Below the pieces are notes generated by a model. The model saw nothing but the letters and a program-made list of their open reading frames with translations. It searched no databases and had not been told where the DNA came from. DNA of 64,000 nucleotides. It comes from Polaribacter sp. IC073. Lineage in GTDB: Bacteria > Bacteroidota > Bacteroidia > Flavobacteriales > Flavobacteriaceae. The DNA is taken from positions 20,810 to 84,809 of the forward strand of contig NZ_VORS01000011.1 of the NCBI RefSeq assembly GCF_007997075.1. The letters run 5' to 3'. The translations under genes and the position numbers were made by a program. Positions 36,458-44,869 of the stretch are shown in pieces (position 1 is the stretch's first letter; each line of letters starts with the position of its first letter).

Positions 36458-36636
36458 TGATTTTTTATTTAATTAATAATAGATGCTTTGTTTGACGCCG
36501 AGAAATTCTCTTTGTTACAATAAATTAGCATTTTTTATAAGGTTTCACCAAAAATAGTAAGAATCTGTTGAAAAAAGAAACTTAAAAAATTATTTATTCA
36601 CTTGATTCTAATGCTTTTATTTTTTTTTGAAGCAAT

Positions 36637-36667
36637 GTTGTAGCTTTCTAAAAAAGATGTATATTTG
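36637..36667 (+). promoter_or_regulatory. Promoter of rplU-rpmA
   Basis: GTTG (36637-36640), 19 bases, then TATATTTG (36660-36667), a full match to the Bacteroidota -33/-7 consensus. The 14 bases tatatttgcatccg recur exactly at the HU promoter (51328). Confidence 0.7.
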
Positions 36668-36726
36668 CATCCGTATTTTCAAGAGAGAAGGTGCGTTAAC
36701 CAGTATTAATACGCAAAACAAATAGT

Positions 36727-37209
36727 ATGTACGCAATCGTAGAGATAGCAGGGCAGCAGTTTAAAGTAGCAAAAGACCAAAAAGTATACGTTCACCGTTT
36801 ACAAGGAGAGGAAGGATCAAAAGTAACTTTTGATAACGTTCTTTTACTTGATGACAATGGAAGTGTATCTATTGGCGCCCCAGCTATAAAAGGAGCCGCA
36901 GTAACGGCAACAATTTTAGGTCACTTAAAAGGTGATAAAGTAATCGTTTTCAAGAAAAAAAGAAGAAAAGGTTACCAAAAGAAAAATGGACACAGACAAG
37001 CTCTTAGTGAGATTCAAATTGAATCTATCGCTGCTACAGGTGCTGATAAAACTGCTTCTAAAAAAGCAGAAGCTCCAAAGGCAGAAACAGCATCTAACGA
37101 TTTAAGTTCTATGACTGTTGCTGAATTAAAAGCTTTAGCTAAAGAACAAGATATCTCTGGATATACTTCTTTAAAGAAAGCTGAATTAATAGAAGCTTTA
37201 ACTAAATAA
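36727..37209 (+). CDS. rplU: 50S ribosomal protein L21 with C-terminal extension
   Basis: A 160-residue protein. Residues 1-103 are the normal L21 domain (MYAIVEIAGQQFKV, KKRRRKGYQKKNGHRQ). An Ala/Lys linker (about 105-125) then leads to a 35-residue helical module (MTVAELKALAKEQDISGYTS) like a SAP or Rho-N fold, which may contact nucleic acid. The family is usually about 100-105 residues, so the tail is an addition found in this phylum. It is followed by rpmA at 29 bp. Confidence 0.96.
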   Translation: MYAIVEIAGQQFKVAKDQKVYVHRLQGEEGSKVTFDNVLLLDDNGSVSIGAPAIKGAAVTATILGHLKGDKVIVFKKKRRKGYQKKNGHRQALSEIQIESIAATGADKTASKKAEAPKAETASNDLSSMTVAELKALAKEQDISGYTSLKKAELIEALTK

Positions 37210-37238
37210 GAATTTACAAATTTTAAAACCATAACATC

Positions 37239-37499
37239 ATGGCACATAAAAAAGGAGTAGGTAGTTCGAAGAATGGTAGAGAATCAGAATCGAAACGTCT
37301 AGGAGTAAAAATATTTGGAGGACAAGCTGCAATTGCAGGAAACATTATTGTTCGTCAAAGAGGTACAACTCACAATCCAGGAGAAAACGTTTACATGGGT
37401 AAAGATCATACTTTACATGCAAAGGTTGATGGAGTAGTGGAATTTAGAAAGAAAAAAGACAATAGGTCTTATGTTTCTATAACTCCATTTGAAGCTTAG
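37239..37499 (+). CDS. rpmA: 50S ribosomal protein L27
   Basis: An 86-residue protein with the conserved start [20 protein letters not shown] and [20 protein letters not shown]. It acts near the peptidyl-transferase centre. There is no N-terminal extension requiring Prp cleavage. It is the last gene of the rplU operon; a terminator follows. Confidence 0.98.
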   Translation: MAHKKGVGSSKNGRESESKRLGVKIFGGQAAIAGNIIVRQRGTTHNPGENVYMGKDHTLHAKVDGVVEFRKKKDNRSYVSITPFEA

Positions 37500-37524
37500 T
37501 AAATAAGTATCAAATAACACTATA

Positions 37525-37558
37525 AAAAAGCACTAACATTTATTTGTTAGTGCTTTTT
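37525..37558 (+). terminator. Terminator after rpmA
   Basis: aaaaagcactaaca (37525-37538) pairs perfectly with tgttagtgcttttt (37545-37558). Confidence 0.9.
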
Positions 37559-37595
37559 CGCGTTTTAGAACTTTCCATTTTGTACTTTTACTCCC

Positions 37596-38828
37596 ATGAA
37601 ATTAGTGTACAATTTTGTAGTGTTTTTAGCTGATTTGTTATTGCCAATAGTAGCTTTGTTCAGTAAAAAAATAAAACTTTTTATTGCAGGAAGAAATGAA
37701 ACTTTCTCTAAAATATCCTCTTTAAAAAACGAAAAGGTAATTTGGTTTCATGCTGCCTCTTTAGGTGAATTTGAGCAAGCAAGACCAATTATAGAGGAAT
37801 TAAAAAGCAAGTATAAACAGCATAGAATTTTAGTAACTTTTTTTTCTCCTTCTGGTTATGAAGTTAGAAAGAACTATAATTTAGCAGATGTGGTTTGCTA
37901 TTTGCCTTTAGATTCTAAATCGAATGCAAGAAAGTTTGTGGAAATTGTAAATCCAGAATTTGCTATTTTTGTAAAATATGAATTTTGGCCAAATCTTCTA
38001 AACGAGCTTAAAAAGAACGAAATTAAAACCATCTTAGTTTCAGGAATTTTAAGAAAAGAGCAGTTGTTCTTTAAAAGTTATGGCGGCTTTATGAGAAAGT
38101 CTTTAGAGGCTTTTCATCACTTTTTTGTGCAAGATAATACCTCTAAAGAGTTGTTAGATTCTATCAGTTTTAAAAATGTAACAGTTGCAGGAGATACTAG
38201 ATTCGATAGAGTTTTAGAAATTTTAGAACAAGACAATTCGCTAGATTTTATTAATGAATTTAAAGATAATAGATACACTATTGTTGCAGGAAGTACTTGG
38301 AAAGAAGATGAAGAATTATTAGTTCAGTATATCAATAATAAGGCAACAGAAGATGAGAAATTTATTATTGCACCGCACAATATTAAAAAGGATGCGATTT
38401 TAGAGTTGCAAAAAACCATCAATAAAAAAACAGTTTTATTTTCAGAAAAAGAAGGTAAACAATTATCAGAAAAGCAAGTTTTTATTATTGATACCATTGG
38501 TATTCTTACTAAAATTTACGCGGTAGCAGATATTGCTTATGTTGGTGGAGGTTTAAAAACCGGTTTGCATAATATTTTAGAACCAGCAACTTTCGGAATT
38601 CCGGTAGTTATTGGGCATACATACGACAAATTTAAAGAAGCTGTAGATCTCGTTAAAATAGGTGGTTGTATTTCAATAAGAAACCAAGAGGAATTTAACG
38701 ACAGTTTTATTAGTTTAAAAGAAGATGTAAGTTTTAGAAACTTAACCGGAATCATCAATAAAAAATACATTGAAGATCATTTAGGAGCAACAAATTTAAT
38801 AATGAATTATTTAAAAGATAAAATTTAA
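37596..38828 (+). CDS. waaA: 3-deoxy-D-manno-octulosonic acid (Kdo) transferase
   Basis: A 410-residue membrane-associated glycosyltransferase that adds Kdo to lipid A precursors. The N-terminal membrane anchor (about 3-22) is followed by FHAASLGEFEQARP with the catalytic Glu near residue 60, and the C-terminal GT-B lobe has VAGSTWKEDEE and YVGGGLKTGLHNILEP. The length is usual. It starts 38 bp after the rpmA terminator. One Kdo transferase gene fits a normal lipopolysaccharide pathway. Confidence 0.95.
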   Translation: MKLVYNFVVFLADLLLPIVALFSKKIKLFIAGRNETFSKISSLKNEKVIWFHAASLGEFEQARPIIEELKSKYKQHRILVTFFSPSGYEVRKNYNLADVVCYLPLDSKSNARKFVEIVNPEFAIFVKYEFWPNLLNELKKNEIKTILVSGILRKEQLFFKSYGGFMRKSLEAFHHFFVQDNTSKELLDSISFKNVTVAGDTRFDRVLEILEQDNSLDFINEFKDNRYTIVAGSTWKEDEELLVQYINNKATEDEKFIIAPHNIKKDAILELQKTINKKTVLFSEKEGKQLSEKQVFIIDTIGILTKIYAVADIAYVGGGLKTGLHNILEPATFGIPVVIGHTYDKFKEAVDLVKIGGCISIRNQEEFNDSFISLKEDVSFRNLTGIINKKYIEDHLGATNLIMNYLKDKI

Positions 38829-38833
38829 ATTAA

Positions 38834-38880
38834 TGTCAGTTGGTGTGATTTTGATTTTCTTCAAAATTGTATCGAGAACA
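38834..38880. repeat. Short interspersed repeat (caaaattgtatcgaga type)
   Basis: The 16 bases caaaattgtatcgaga (38862-38877) recur at 53773-53788. With the preceding gtcagttggtgtgatttt they form a REP-like block ending 13 bp before the next start codon. Confidence 0.55.
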
Positions 38881-38893
38881 AATTAAAGAAAGT

Positions 38894-39451
38894 ATGGATT
38901 TTATATTACAACCTTGGCCGTGGTACATTGGCGGCCCATTAATAGCAATTTCGTTGTTATTGTATTTTTACTTCGGAAAGAATTTTGGAGCATCTACAAA
39001 CTTCGATACGTTGTGTACAATGGCTGGCGCAGGAAAAGTGTCAGATTATTTTAAGAAAGATTGGAAAGAACGTGATTTTGCTTTGCTATTTGTAGTTGGG
39101 TTAATTATTGGCGGTTTTATTTCTGCGTGGTATTTAATTCCGAATCCGGCCATCGATTTGAATCCAACAACGGTTAAAGAATTAACAGATTTAGGCTTTT
39201 TAAATGTTGGAAATCAATATTTCCCTGACGAAATTTTTGGAGAAGAAGCATTTTCTTCAATCAAAGGATTTTTAATTTTAATAGTATCAGGAATTTTAAT
39301 AGGTTTTGGAACGCGTTATGCCGGTGGTTGTACTTCCGGACACGCAATTACAGGTTTAAGTAGTTTACAATTCCCTTCTTTATTGGCGGTAATTGGTTTT
39401 TTTATTGGAGGAATAATTGCTACTTGGTTTATAATTCCAATGCTGTTTTAA
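38894..39451 (+). CDS. YeeE/YedE-family transporter subunit (sulfur compound transport)
   Basis: A 185-residue membrane protein with about five hydrophobic segments and the family motif RYAGGCTSGHAITG with its conserved Cys. YeeE/YedE proteins move thiosulfate or related sulfur species. I chose the ATG at 38894; a TTG at 38867 lies inside a repeat element. The following gene is the second half of the pair, a layout common in bacteria. Confidence 0.9.
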   Translation: MDFILQPWPWYIGGPLIAISLLLYFYFGKNFGASTNFDTLCTMAGAGKVSDYFKKDWKERDFALLFVVGLIIGGFISAWYLIPNPAIDLNPTTVKELTDLGFLNVGNQYFPDEIFGEEAFSSIKGFLILIVSGILIGFGTRYAGGCTSGHAITGLSSLQFPSLLAVIGFFIGGIIATWFIIPMLF

Positions 39452-39480
39452 GTCAACGATAAATAATTGATAAAAAAAAT

Positions 39481-39503
39481 GTCACACTAAGCTTGTCGAA
39501 GTG
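39481..39503. repeat. Short interspersed repeat (gagcttgtcgaagtg type)
   Basis: gtcacactaagcttgtcgaa plus gtg, 21 of 23 identical to 32816-32838. It sits between the two YeeE/YedE genes. Confidence 0.65.
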
Positions 39504-39519
39504 TAAATAAAATATATAA

Positions 39520-39933
39520 ATGAAAAACATTAGATTTTTAATATTAGGAATTTTTTTCGCAATTGTATTAAGTAAAACGCAAGCCATTTCTTGGTATCGC
39601 TTTTATGAGATGTTTAAGTTTCAGTCTTTTCATATGTTCGGAATTATTGGAGGTGCAGTTGTAATTTCTGCAGTATTTATGCAATTGTTTAAAAGTGGGA
39701 AAATAAAAGATATCAATGGAAATAAAATTGCGCCAACGCCAAAGAAAAAAGGTTTTATAAGTACCCTTTTAGGAGGTACTTTTTTTGGTTTAGGTTGGGG
39801 AATTTCTGGCGCTTGTGCGGCACCCATTTTTGTAATTCTTGGGTTTAAATTAATTCCTGCTTTAATTTTATTGTTTGGCGCACTTTTAGGCGCATTTATT
39901 TACGGACTATTAAGTAAAAAATTACCAAATTAA
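39520..39933 (+). CDS. YeeE/YedE-family second subunit (DUF6691-like)
   Basis: A 137-residue membrane protein with four hydrophobic segments and GLGWGISGACAAP, containing the Cys that corresponds to the first subunit's motif. It works with the preceding protein as a split transporter. Its stop codon abuts the moaA start directly (taaatg), so sulfur transport and Moco synthesis are probably co-expressed. Confidence 0.88.
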   Translation: MKNIRFLILGIFFAIVLSKTQAISWYRFYEMFKFQSFHMFGIIGGAVVISAVFMQLFKSGKIKDINGNKIAPTPKKKGFISTLLGGTFFGLGWGISGACAAPIFVILGFKLIPALILLFGALLGAFIYGLLSKKLPN

Positions 39934-40926
39934 ATGAGCAAATTAAAAGACAATTTTGGACGACAAATGGAATATGTACGATTGGCAGTTACCGACCGTT
40001 GTAACTTGCGTTGCCAATATTGTATGCCTGCTCAAGGAATAGAAATTGTTCCGAGACAAGAATTACTCACCTTTAAAGAAATGTACCGTCTAATTCGTGT
40101 ATTAACAGAATTGGGCGTTACTAAAGTTCGTTTAACTGGTGGCGAACCTTTTGTGCGAAAAGATTTTGTTGGTTTTTTAGAAATGTTATCTTATAATGAT
40201 TTATTAGAAGCCATTAATATTACCACAAACGGTGCAATGATTTCTAAGCATATTTCTAGAATAGAACAATTAGAAAAAGTAAAACATATCAATTTAAGTA
40301 TCGATAGTTTACAACGAGAAAAATTTGCTAAAATTACAAGAAGAGACGTTTTTCCGGAGGTTTATGAAACGTTTGAATTGTTAGAGAAAAGTACTTTAAA
40401 TTTAAAATTGAATGTTGTAGTACAATCTGGTTTTAATACCGATGAGATTGTCGATTTTGTAAGGTTGACAAAAGATAAAAATGTTGCGGTTCGTTTTATT
40501 GAAGAAATGCCTTTTAACGGAAAAGGACAGCGTGAAATGGAAGAAAACTGGACGTTTAAGAAGATTTTAAATGAAGTGAAAACTGAGTTTGATGTCAAAG
40601 AAATTCAATCTGAAAAATCATCAACTTCTAGAAACTATGCAATTGACAATCATTTAGGAACCTTTGGGATAATTCCTGCTTTTACAAGAACGATCTGTAA
40701 CGATTGTAATAGAATTAGAATTACATCAACAGGAACTTTTAAAAACTGTTTGTTTGATGATGGTGTTTTTAATTTACGAGATTTTATAAGAGAAGGAGCA
40801 TCTAATGACGATTTAAAAGAACTCTTTTTAGGTTTGGTAAAAGACAAGCCAGAAAATGGTTTTATAGCAGAAGCTAATCGAAAAGATGGTGGTGCTTCAG
40901 AAAGTATGAGTACAATTGGAGGGTAA
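39934..40926 (+). CDS. moaA: GTP 3',8-cyclase
   Basis: A 330-residue radical-SAM enzyme that with MoaC turns GTP into cyclic pyranopterin monophosphate. The SAM cluster is CNLRCQYC (Cys23, 27, 30), and the second cluster is near the C-terminus (CNDCNRIRITSTGTFKNC). The C-terminal Gly-Gly needed for activity is present (STIGG). It is the first recognised Moco gene of the operon. Confidence 0.97.
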   Translation: MSKLKDNFGRQMEYVRLAVTDRCNLRCQYCMPAQGIEIVPRQELLTFKEMYRLIRVLTELGVTKVRLTGGEPFVRKDFVGFLEMLSYNDLLEAINITTNGAMISKHISRIEQLEKVKHINLSIDSLQREKFAKITRRDVFPEVYETFELLEKSTLNLKLNVVVQSGFNTDEIVDFVRLTKDKNVAVRFIEEMPFNGKGQREMEENWTFKKILNEVKTEFDVKEIQSEKSSTSRNYAIDNHLGTFGIIPAFTRTICNDCNRIRITSTGTFKNCLFDDGVFNLRDFIREGASNDDLKELFLGLVKDKPENGFIAEANRKDGGASESMSTIGG

Positions 40927-40971
40927 AAGAGTGTATACTTGTACAGTTCAACTAGATTGTTGTTCAGTCTT

Positions 40972-40994
40972 GTTATTCTTGCGTGGGCAGGAAT
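40972..40994. repeat. REP-like remnant (cttgcgtgggcaggaat)
   Basis: gttattcttgcgtgggcagg plus aat resembles, from memory, a widespread flavobacterial intergenic repeat. It ends 6 bp before the next start codon, and only one copy was seen in this window. Confidence 0.35.
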
Positions 40995-41000
40995 TTAAAA

Positions 41001-41540
41001 ATGAAAAAGATAGAAATGAAAGAAAACTTTAAAATTAAATTAACTTGTAAGCAAAGCCTTGTTGCTATGTTTGTTTTGGCATTTTTCTACTCAGCAGTTT
41101 TATATCTCGCAGGAACGAATCAAAGTGTGAAAATAATTATTATCCAAGGTGCTCTTTACGGAGTTTTATTTATTTTAATATTTCCTTGGACAATGAATAA
41201 GTTAATAGGTAAACGTCTAAATACGATTGTGCCTAAAATTCTGTCAGGAGAGCAAATTTTAGAAGAGTTTTCTGGTAGTTTATTTAGAGGTTTAGAAGCT
41301 GTTGGAGGTAAGGTGTTTTTAACAAATTATCAAATAATTTTTCAAAGTCATTCTTTAAATATTAAGAAAGGTCAAACAAATATTAACTATTCAGAAATAG
41401 AGAGCGTTGAAAAAAGAAAAACAATGAAGATTGTTAACAATGGAATAAAAATAACGACAAAAGAAGGTGAAGAGTATTGTTTTGTAGTAAATAATAGAGA
41501 AGTTCAAATTCAAAAAATAAAGGATAAACTAACTGTATGA
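41001..41540 (+). CDS. Membrane protein with GRAM/PH-like domain
   Basis: A 179-residue protein. Two hydrophobic segments (about 22-40 and 48-68) are followed by a small beta domain resembling GRAM or bacterial PH folds (GGKVFLTNYQIIFQSH, YSEIESVEKRK, GIKITTKEGEEYCFVV). The ATG at 41001 is preferred to a GTG at 40983 that lies in a repeat. It overlaps moeA by four bases (ATGA) although nothing links it to molybdenum. Function unknown. Confidence 0.75.
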   Translation: MKKIEMKENFKIKLTCKQSLVAMFVLAFFYSAVLYLAGTNQSVKIIIIQGALYGVLFILIFPWTMNKLIGKRLNTIVPKILSGEQILEEFSGSLFRGLEAVGGKVFLTNYQIIFQSHSLNIKKGQTNINYSEIESVEKRKTMKIVNNGIKITTKEGEEYCFVVNNREVQIQKIKDKLTV

Positions 41541-42775
41541 TTTCAGTAAAAGAAGCTTTGCAAATAGTTTTAAACTCAATTCAAAATTTTGGAATTGAAG
41601 AAATTCCGTTTATGAAATCTGTAGGTAGAATTTTAAAAGAAGAAATTAGAGCAGATAGAGATTTCCCGCCATTTAATAGGGTTTCTATGGACGGGATTGC
41701 AATTGACTACACTTTATTTGAAAGCGGACAAAGAGCTTTTAAAATTGAAGGAATTCAGGCAGCAGGAAGTGAGCAATTGACGCTTAAAAACCCTAAAAAT
41801 TGTATTGAAGTAATGACAGGAGCTGTTTTGCCAAACAAAGCGAATACAGTTATTCGTTATGAAGATGTAGAAACGAACAATGGTTATGCAAAAATAATAA
41901 CTGAAGGTATTTTCGAGGCCCAAAATATTCATTCTAAAGGAAAAGACGGAAGAAGTGGTGATTTATTAATTGAAGAAAACACACGAATTTCAGCAGCAGA
42001 AATAGGGGTTTTGGCAACTGTAGGAAAAACGTTTGTAAAAGTAGTAAAACAACCCAAAGTAATGATTGTTTCTACTGGTGATGAATTGGTTGGGGTTCAT
42101 GAAATCCCTTTATACCATCAGATAAGAAGAAGCAATGTTTTTACGTTGGTTTCGTTATTAGAAAGATTAAACATTCCTTCTGAAACAGCTCATATTACAG
42201 ATGATAAATCAGTATTAAAAGCTAAAATTAAAGTGTATCTACAAGAGTACGATGTATTGCTTTTTAGTGGAGCAGTTAGCAAAGGAAAATACGATTTCTT
42301 ACCAGAAATTTTTGATGAATTAGGGGTGGAAAAATTATTTCATAAAGTTGCACAAAGACCAGGGAAACCTTTTTGGTTTGGGCAAAAAACCTTTATAAGT
42401 ACAGGCGATACGAATTCAGAGACAGTTGATAAACCTCAAAAAAAGACAATTGTGTTCGGGTTTCCAGGAAACCCAATTTCTACTTTTGTAAATTGTTTGG
42501 TGTATTTTTATCCTTGGTATTACAAATCAGTTGGATTAGAAACTGAAGAAGAAACTGCAATTTTAAATGCAGATGTATCTTTTAAACCGAATTTAGAATA
42601 TTTTTTACAGGTAAAATTAGAAAATAAAAACGGAAAATTAATAGCAACTCCAATTACAGGAAATGGATCTGGAGATTTAGCAAGTTTGGTAAATGCAGAT
42701 GCGTTTATTCAATTACCAAATGATAAAATAGAGTTTAAAAGTGGAGAGATTTTTACTATAATTCGCTATCGCTAA
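41537..42775 (+). CDS. moeA: Molybdopterin molybdenumtransferase
   Basis: A 412-residue enzyme that inserts molybdate into adenylylated molybdopterin. Visible marks are RDFPPFNRVSMDGIAI near the start, MTGAVLP, STGDELV, and FGFPGNPIST near the C-terminal third, in the usual domain order. The length is typical. It is translationally coupled to the upstream membrane protein. Confidence 0.96.
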   Translation: MISVKEALQIVLNSIQNFGIEEIPFMKSVGRILKEEIRADRDFPPFNRVSMDGIAIDYTLFESGQRAFKIEGIQAAGSEQLTLKNPKNCIEVMTGAVLPNKANTVIRYEDVETNNGYAKIITEGIFEAQNIHSKGKDGRSGDLLIEENTRISAAEIGVLATVGKTFVKVVKQPKVMIVSTGDELVGVHEIPLYHQIRRSNVFTLVSLLERLNIPSETAHITDDKSVLKAKIKVYLQEYDVLLFSGAVSKGKYDFLPEIFDELGVEKLFHKVAQRPGKPFWFGQKTFISTGDTNSETVDKPQKKTIVFGFPGNPISTFVNCLVYFYPWYYKSVGLETEEETAILNADVSFKPNLEYFLQVKLENKNGKLIATPITGNGSGDLASLVNADAFIQLPNDKIEFKSGEIFTIIRYR

Positions 42776-42785
42776 TTATAGTTAT

Positions 42786-42804
42786 AAATGTTTAGGTTTG
42801 AGTT
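42786..42804. repeat. Left arm of 19-bp inverted repeat around the four-helix-bundle gene
   Basis: aaatgtttaggtttgagtt. The reverse complement of 43168-43186 matches it at 17 of 19 positions. Confidence 0.65.
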
Positions 42805-42823
42805 TTAAGTTTAAAATACAGCT

Positions 42824-43180
42824 ATGAAAGAAAGTATTGTTCAGAAAAAGAGTTTTAAATTTTCATTAAAAATCATTTCTCTTTATAAAAAATTACAACG
42901 AGAAAAAGAATTTGTAATTTCAAATCAAACTTTGAGAAGTGGGACTTCAATTGGTGCAAACATAGAGGAAGCTTTAGCAGGACAAAGTAAGAGAAATTTT
43001 ACTGCAAAAATGTCTATTTCTTCAAAAGAAGCAAGAGAAACTAAATATTGGTTACGTTTACTAAAAGAAAGTGAGTTAACAAATTTAGAAGTAGATTCTT
43101 TAATTTTAGATATTCATGAATTAATTAGAATTTTAACTTCTATTGTTAAAACTTCTCAAAGCAATCTAACTAAAAACTAA
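42824..43180 (+). CDS. Four-helix-bundle protein (S23 / IVS family)
   Basis: A 118-residue protein of the S23-like family, with QTLRSGTSIGANIEEALAGQSK and SKEARETKYWLRLLKES being the family's two signature regions. Members are helical bundles first seen in rRNA intervening sequences; relatives include Avd of diversity-generating retroelements. No reverse transcriptase or rRNA is nearby. Here it interrupts the Moco operon between moeA and moaC and is bracketed by an inverted repeat, which suggests insertion as a unit. Confidence 0.9.
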   Translation: MKESIVQKKSFKFSLKIISLYKKLQREKEFVISNQTLRSGTSIGANIEEALAGQSKRNFTAKMSISSKEARETKYWLRLLKESELTNLEVDSLILDIHELIRILTSIVKTSQSNLTKN

Positions 43181-43186
43181 ACATTT
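43168..43186. repeat. Right arm of the inverted repeat around the four-helix-bundle gene
   Basis: aactaaaaactaaacattt overlaps the gene's stop codon (43178-43180). Confidence 0.65.
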
Positions 43187-43205
43187 AAAACTAAAAACTA
43201 TTTAA

Positions 43206-43679
43206 ATGACTTTTACACATTTAAATTCTAAAAACAATCCTAAAATGGTAAATGTTTCTGATAAGAAAATTACCAAAAGAACAGCCATTGCAAAAGCAAC
43301 CATGTTTTTAGGAAAAGAAGTAATTGCTCATTTTACAAATGATGAGTTAATTACCAAAAAAGGACCTGTTTTTCAAACAGCAATTATTGCCGGAATTCAA
43401 GGTGTAAAAAAAACATCAGAATTAATACCAATGTGTCATCCGTTATTAATTAATGGCGTAGATATTGATATTAATATTATAGATTCAGAAAACATAGAAA
43501 TTTTTTGCGAAGTAACTATCGAAGGGAAAACCGGAGTAGAAATGGAAGCTTTAACAGGCGCAAATATTACGTGCTTAACTATTTATGATATGTGTAAAAG
43601 TATCAGTCAGAAAATGGTGATTAAAGAAGTAAAATTAGTAGAAAAAACTGGAGGAAAATCTGATATAAAAAATGGATAA
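43206..43679 (+). CDS. moaC: Cyclic pyranopterin monophosphate synthase
   Basis: A 157-residue enzyme acting with MoaA in the first Moco step. Visible are MVNVSDK, the core IPMCHPLLINGVDID, and GKTGVEMEALTGAN with the catalytic Lys/Asp neighbourhood MCKSISQKM. The length is typical. Its end overlaps the next gene by eight bases. Confidence 0.96.
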   Translation: MTFTHLNSKNNPKMVNVSDKKITKRTAIAKATMFLGKEVIAHFTNDELITKKGPVFQTAIIAGIQGVKKTSELIPMCHPLLINGVDIDINIIDSENIEIFCEVTIEGKTGVEMEALTGANITCLTIYDMCKSISQKMVIKEVKLVEKTGGKSDIKNG

Positions 43680-44805
43680 ACACCAAAAACATACAAATTT
43701 AGAAAGACGAGATAACGAGACTTTTGCACCAAATGAAATTTCAATTTTAGGTACAAATTGTAATACTATTTCAGATTTAGTTCATAAAGTATCACAGAAA
43801 TTATCTAAATATAAATTAGCTTATTTTGATGCTTCTCATGCAAAAGATGTCGAAAAGAACAAGTTGTCGGAATATGTATTTCACCACGAAGGAAATCTAC
43901 AAATAACCACTTCTGGGAATGTAAACAAGTTTCAGCAACGCTTAGATTTTGCTCAATTCGATTGTGTTTTTATCAACGGAAATCATTATCAAGGCGCAAA
44001 ACAAATTTTAGTTTTAGATGAAGCAAAAGAAGCTTCTGTTTTGAAAAGATTAGCACAACTAGACCGCATTCAGTTTGTCATAAAGTTAACGAAAGACACA
44101 GCGTATTTTTCTTTTCTTGAAGAGAAATTTCCGAATATAAAAAACATCATTTGCTATACAATCGATGAAGTTGATAAAATTTCAAATCATATTAATAATC
44201 TGATTCAAGAAAAAATAGTACCGGTAAAAGGGTTGGTTTTAGTTGGTGGAAAAAGCACTAGAATGGGGCAAGATAAATCGGATTTAAATTATTTTGGAAA
44301 ACCTCAAAAAGAAGTTGCTAAAGAATTATTAGAAAATAATAATTTAGAAACCTTTTATTCGGTTCAAAATTCATTAAATAAAGAAAATGAGATTTCAGAT
44401 AAATTCATCAATCTAGGTCCTTTTGGTGGCATTTGTTCTGCATTTCAAAAAGATCCAAATACTGCTTGGTTTGTACTAGCAACAGATGTTCCTTTTATAA
44501 ATGAAGAAATAATTCAGACTTTATTACAACACAGAAATCCGAGTAAAGTTGCCACAGCAATTAAAGGAAAAGGCAAGGAGTTTCCAGAGCCTTTAATTAC
44601 TATTTACGAACCAAAAGCATATCCGGTTTTATTACAATATTTAGCACAAGGATATTCTTGTCCGCGTAAAATGTTAATTAATTCTGATGTTGAAATTGTA
44701 GAAATTGACGATTCTTTTATTAGAAATATAAATACGCCAGAAGAATTTGAAATAGCTAAAAACGAACTCTCGAATTCGTTTTTGGGAGGAAAAATGACGA
44801 AGTAA
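43672..44805 (+). CDS. MobB-MobA fusion with degenerate MobB half
   Basis: A 377-residue protein. The C-terminal half (about 185-377) is a MobA-type nucleotidyltransferase: GLVLVGGKSTRMGQDKS, FGGICSAF and ATDVPF. It would join GMP to molybdopterin to give the bis-MGD type cofactor. The N-terminal half (about 20-180) has the MobB fold outline, but its P-loop position reads GTNCNTIS instead of GxxxxGKT/S, so GTP binding there is probably lost. It overlaps moaC by eight bases. Confidence 0.85.
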   Translation: MDKHQKHTNLERRDNETFAPNEISILGTNCNTISDLVHKVSQKLSKYKLAYFDASHAKDVEKNKLSEYVFHHEGNLQITTSGNVNKFQQRLDFAQFDCVFINGNHYQGAKQILVLDEAKEASVLKRLAQLDRIQFVIKLTKDTAYFSFLEEKFPNIKNIICYTIDEVDKISNHINNLIQEKIVPVKGLVLVGGKSTRMGQDKSDLNYFGKPQKEVAKELLENNNLETFYSVQNSLNKENEISDKFINLGPFGGICSAFQKDPNTAWFVLATDVPFINEEIIQTLLQHRNPSKVATAIKGKGKEFPEPLITIYEPKAYPVLLQYLAQGYSCPRKMLINSDVEIVEIDDSFIRNINTPEEFEIAKNELSNSFLGGKMTK

Positions 44806-44837
44806 TCTGTTAATTAAAAGAGCGAATATTGAATGAA

Positions 44838-44862
44838 GAGATTGCTTTGTTCCTCGCAATGA
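44838..44862. repeat. REP-like remnant (gagattgctttgttcctcgc)
   Basis: gagattgctttgttcctcgc plus aatga resembles, from memory, a widespread bacterial intergenic repeat (its complement contains tcattgcgagg). It lies 8 bp before the next start codon. Confidence 0.4.
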
Positions 44863-44869
44863 TAAAAAA

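Noticed and set aside
42824..43180. Diversity-generating retroelement (Avd-like protein)
   Set aside because: The protein family fits, but no reverse transcriptase, template repeat or variable repeat was found nearby.
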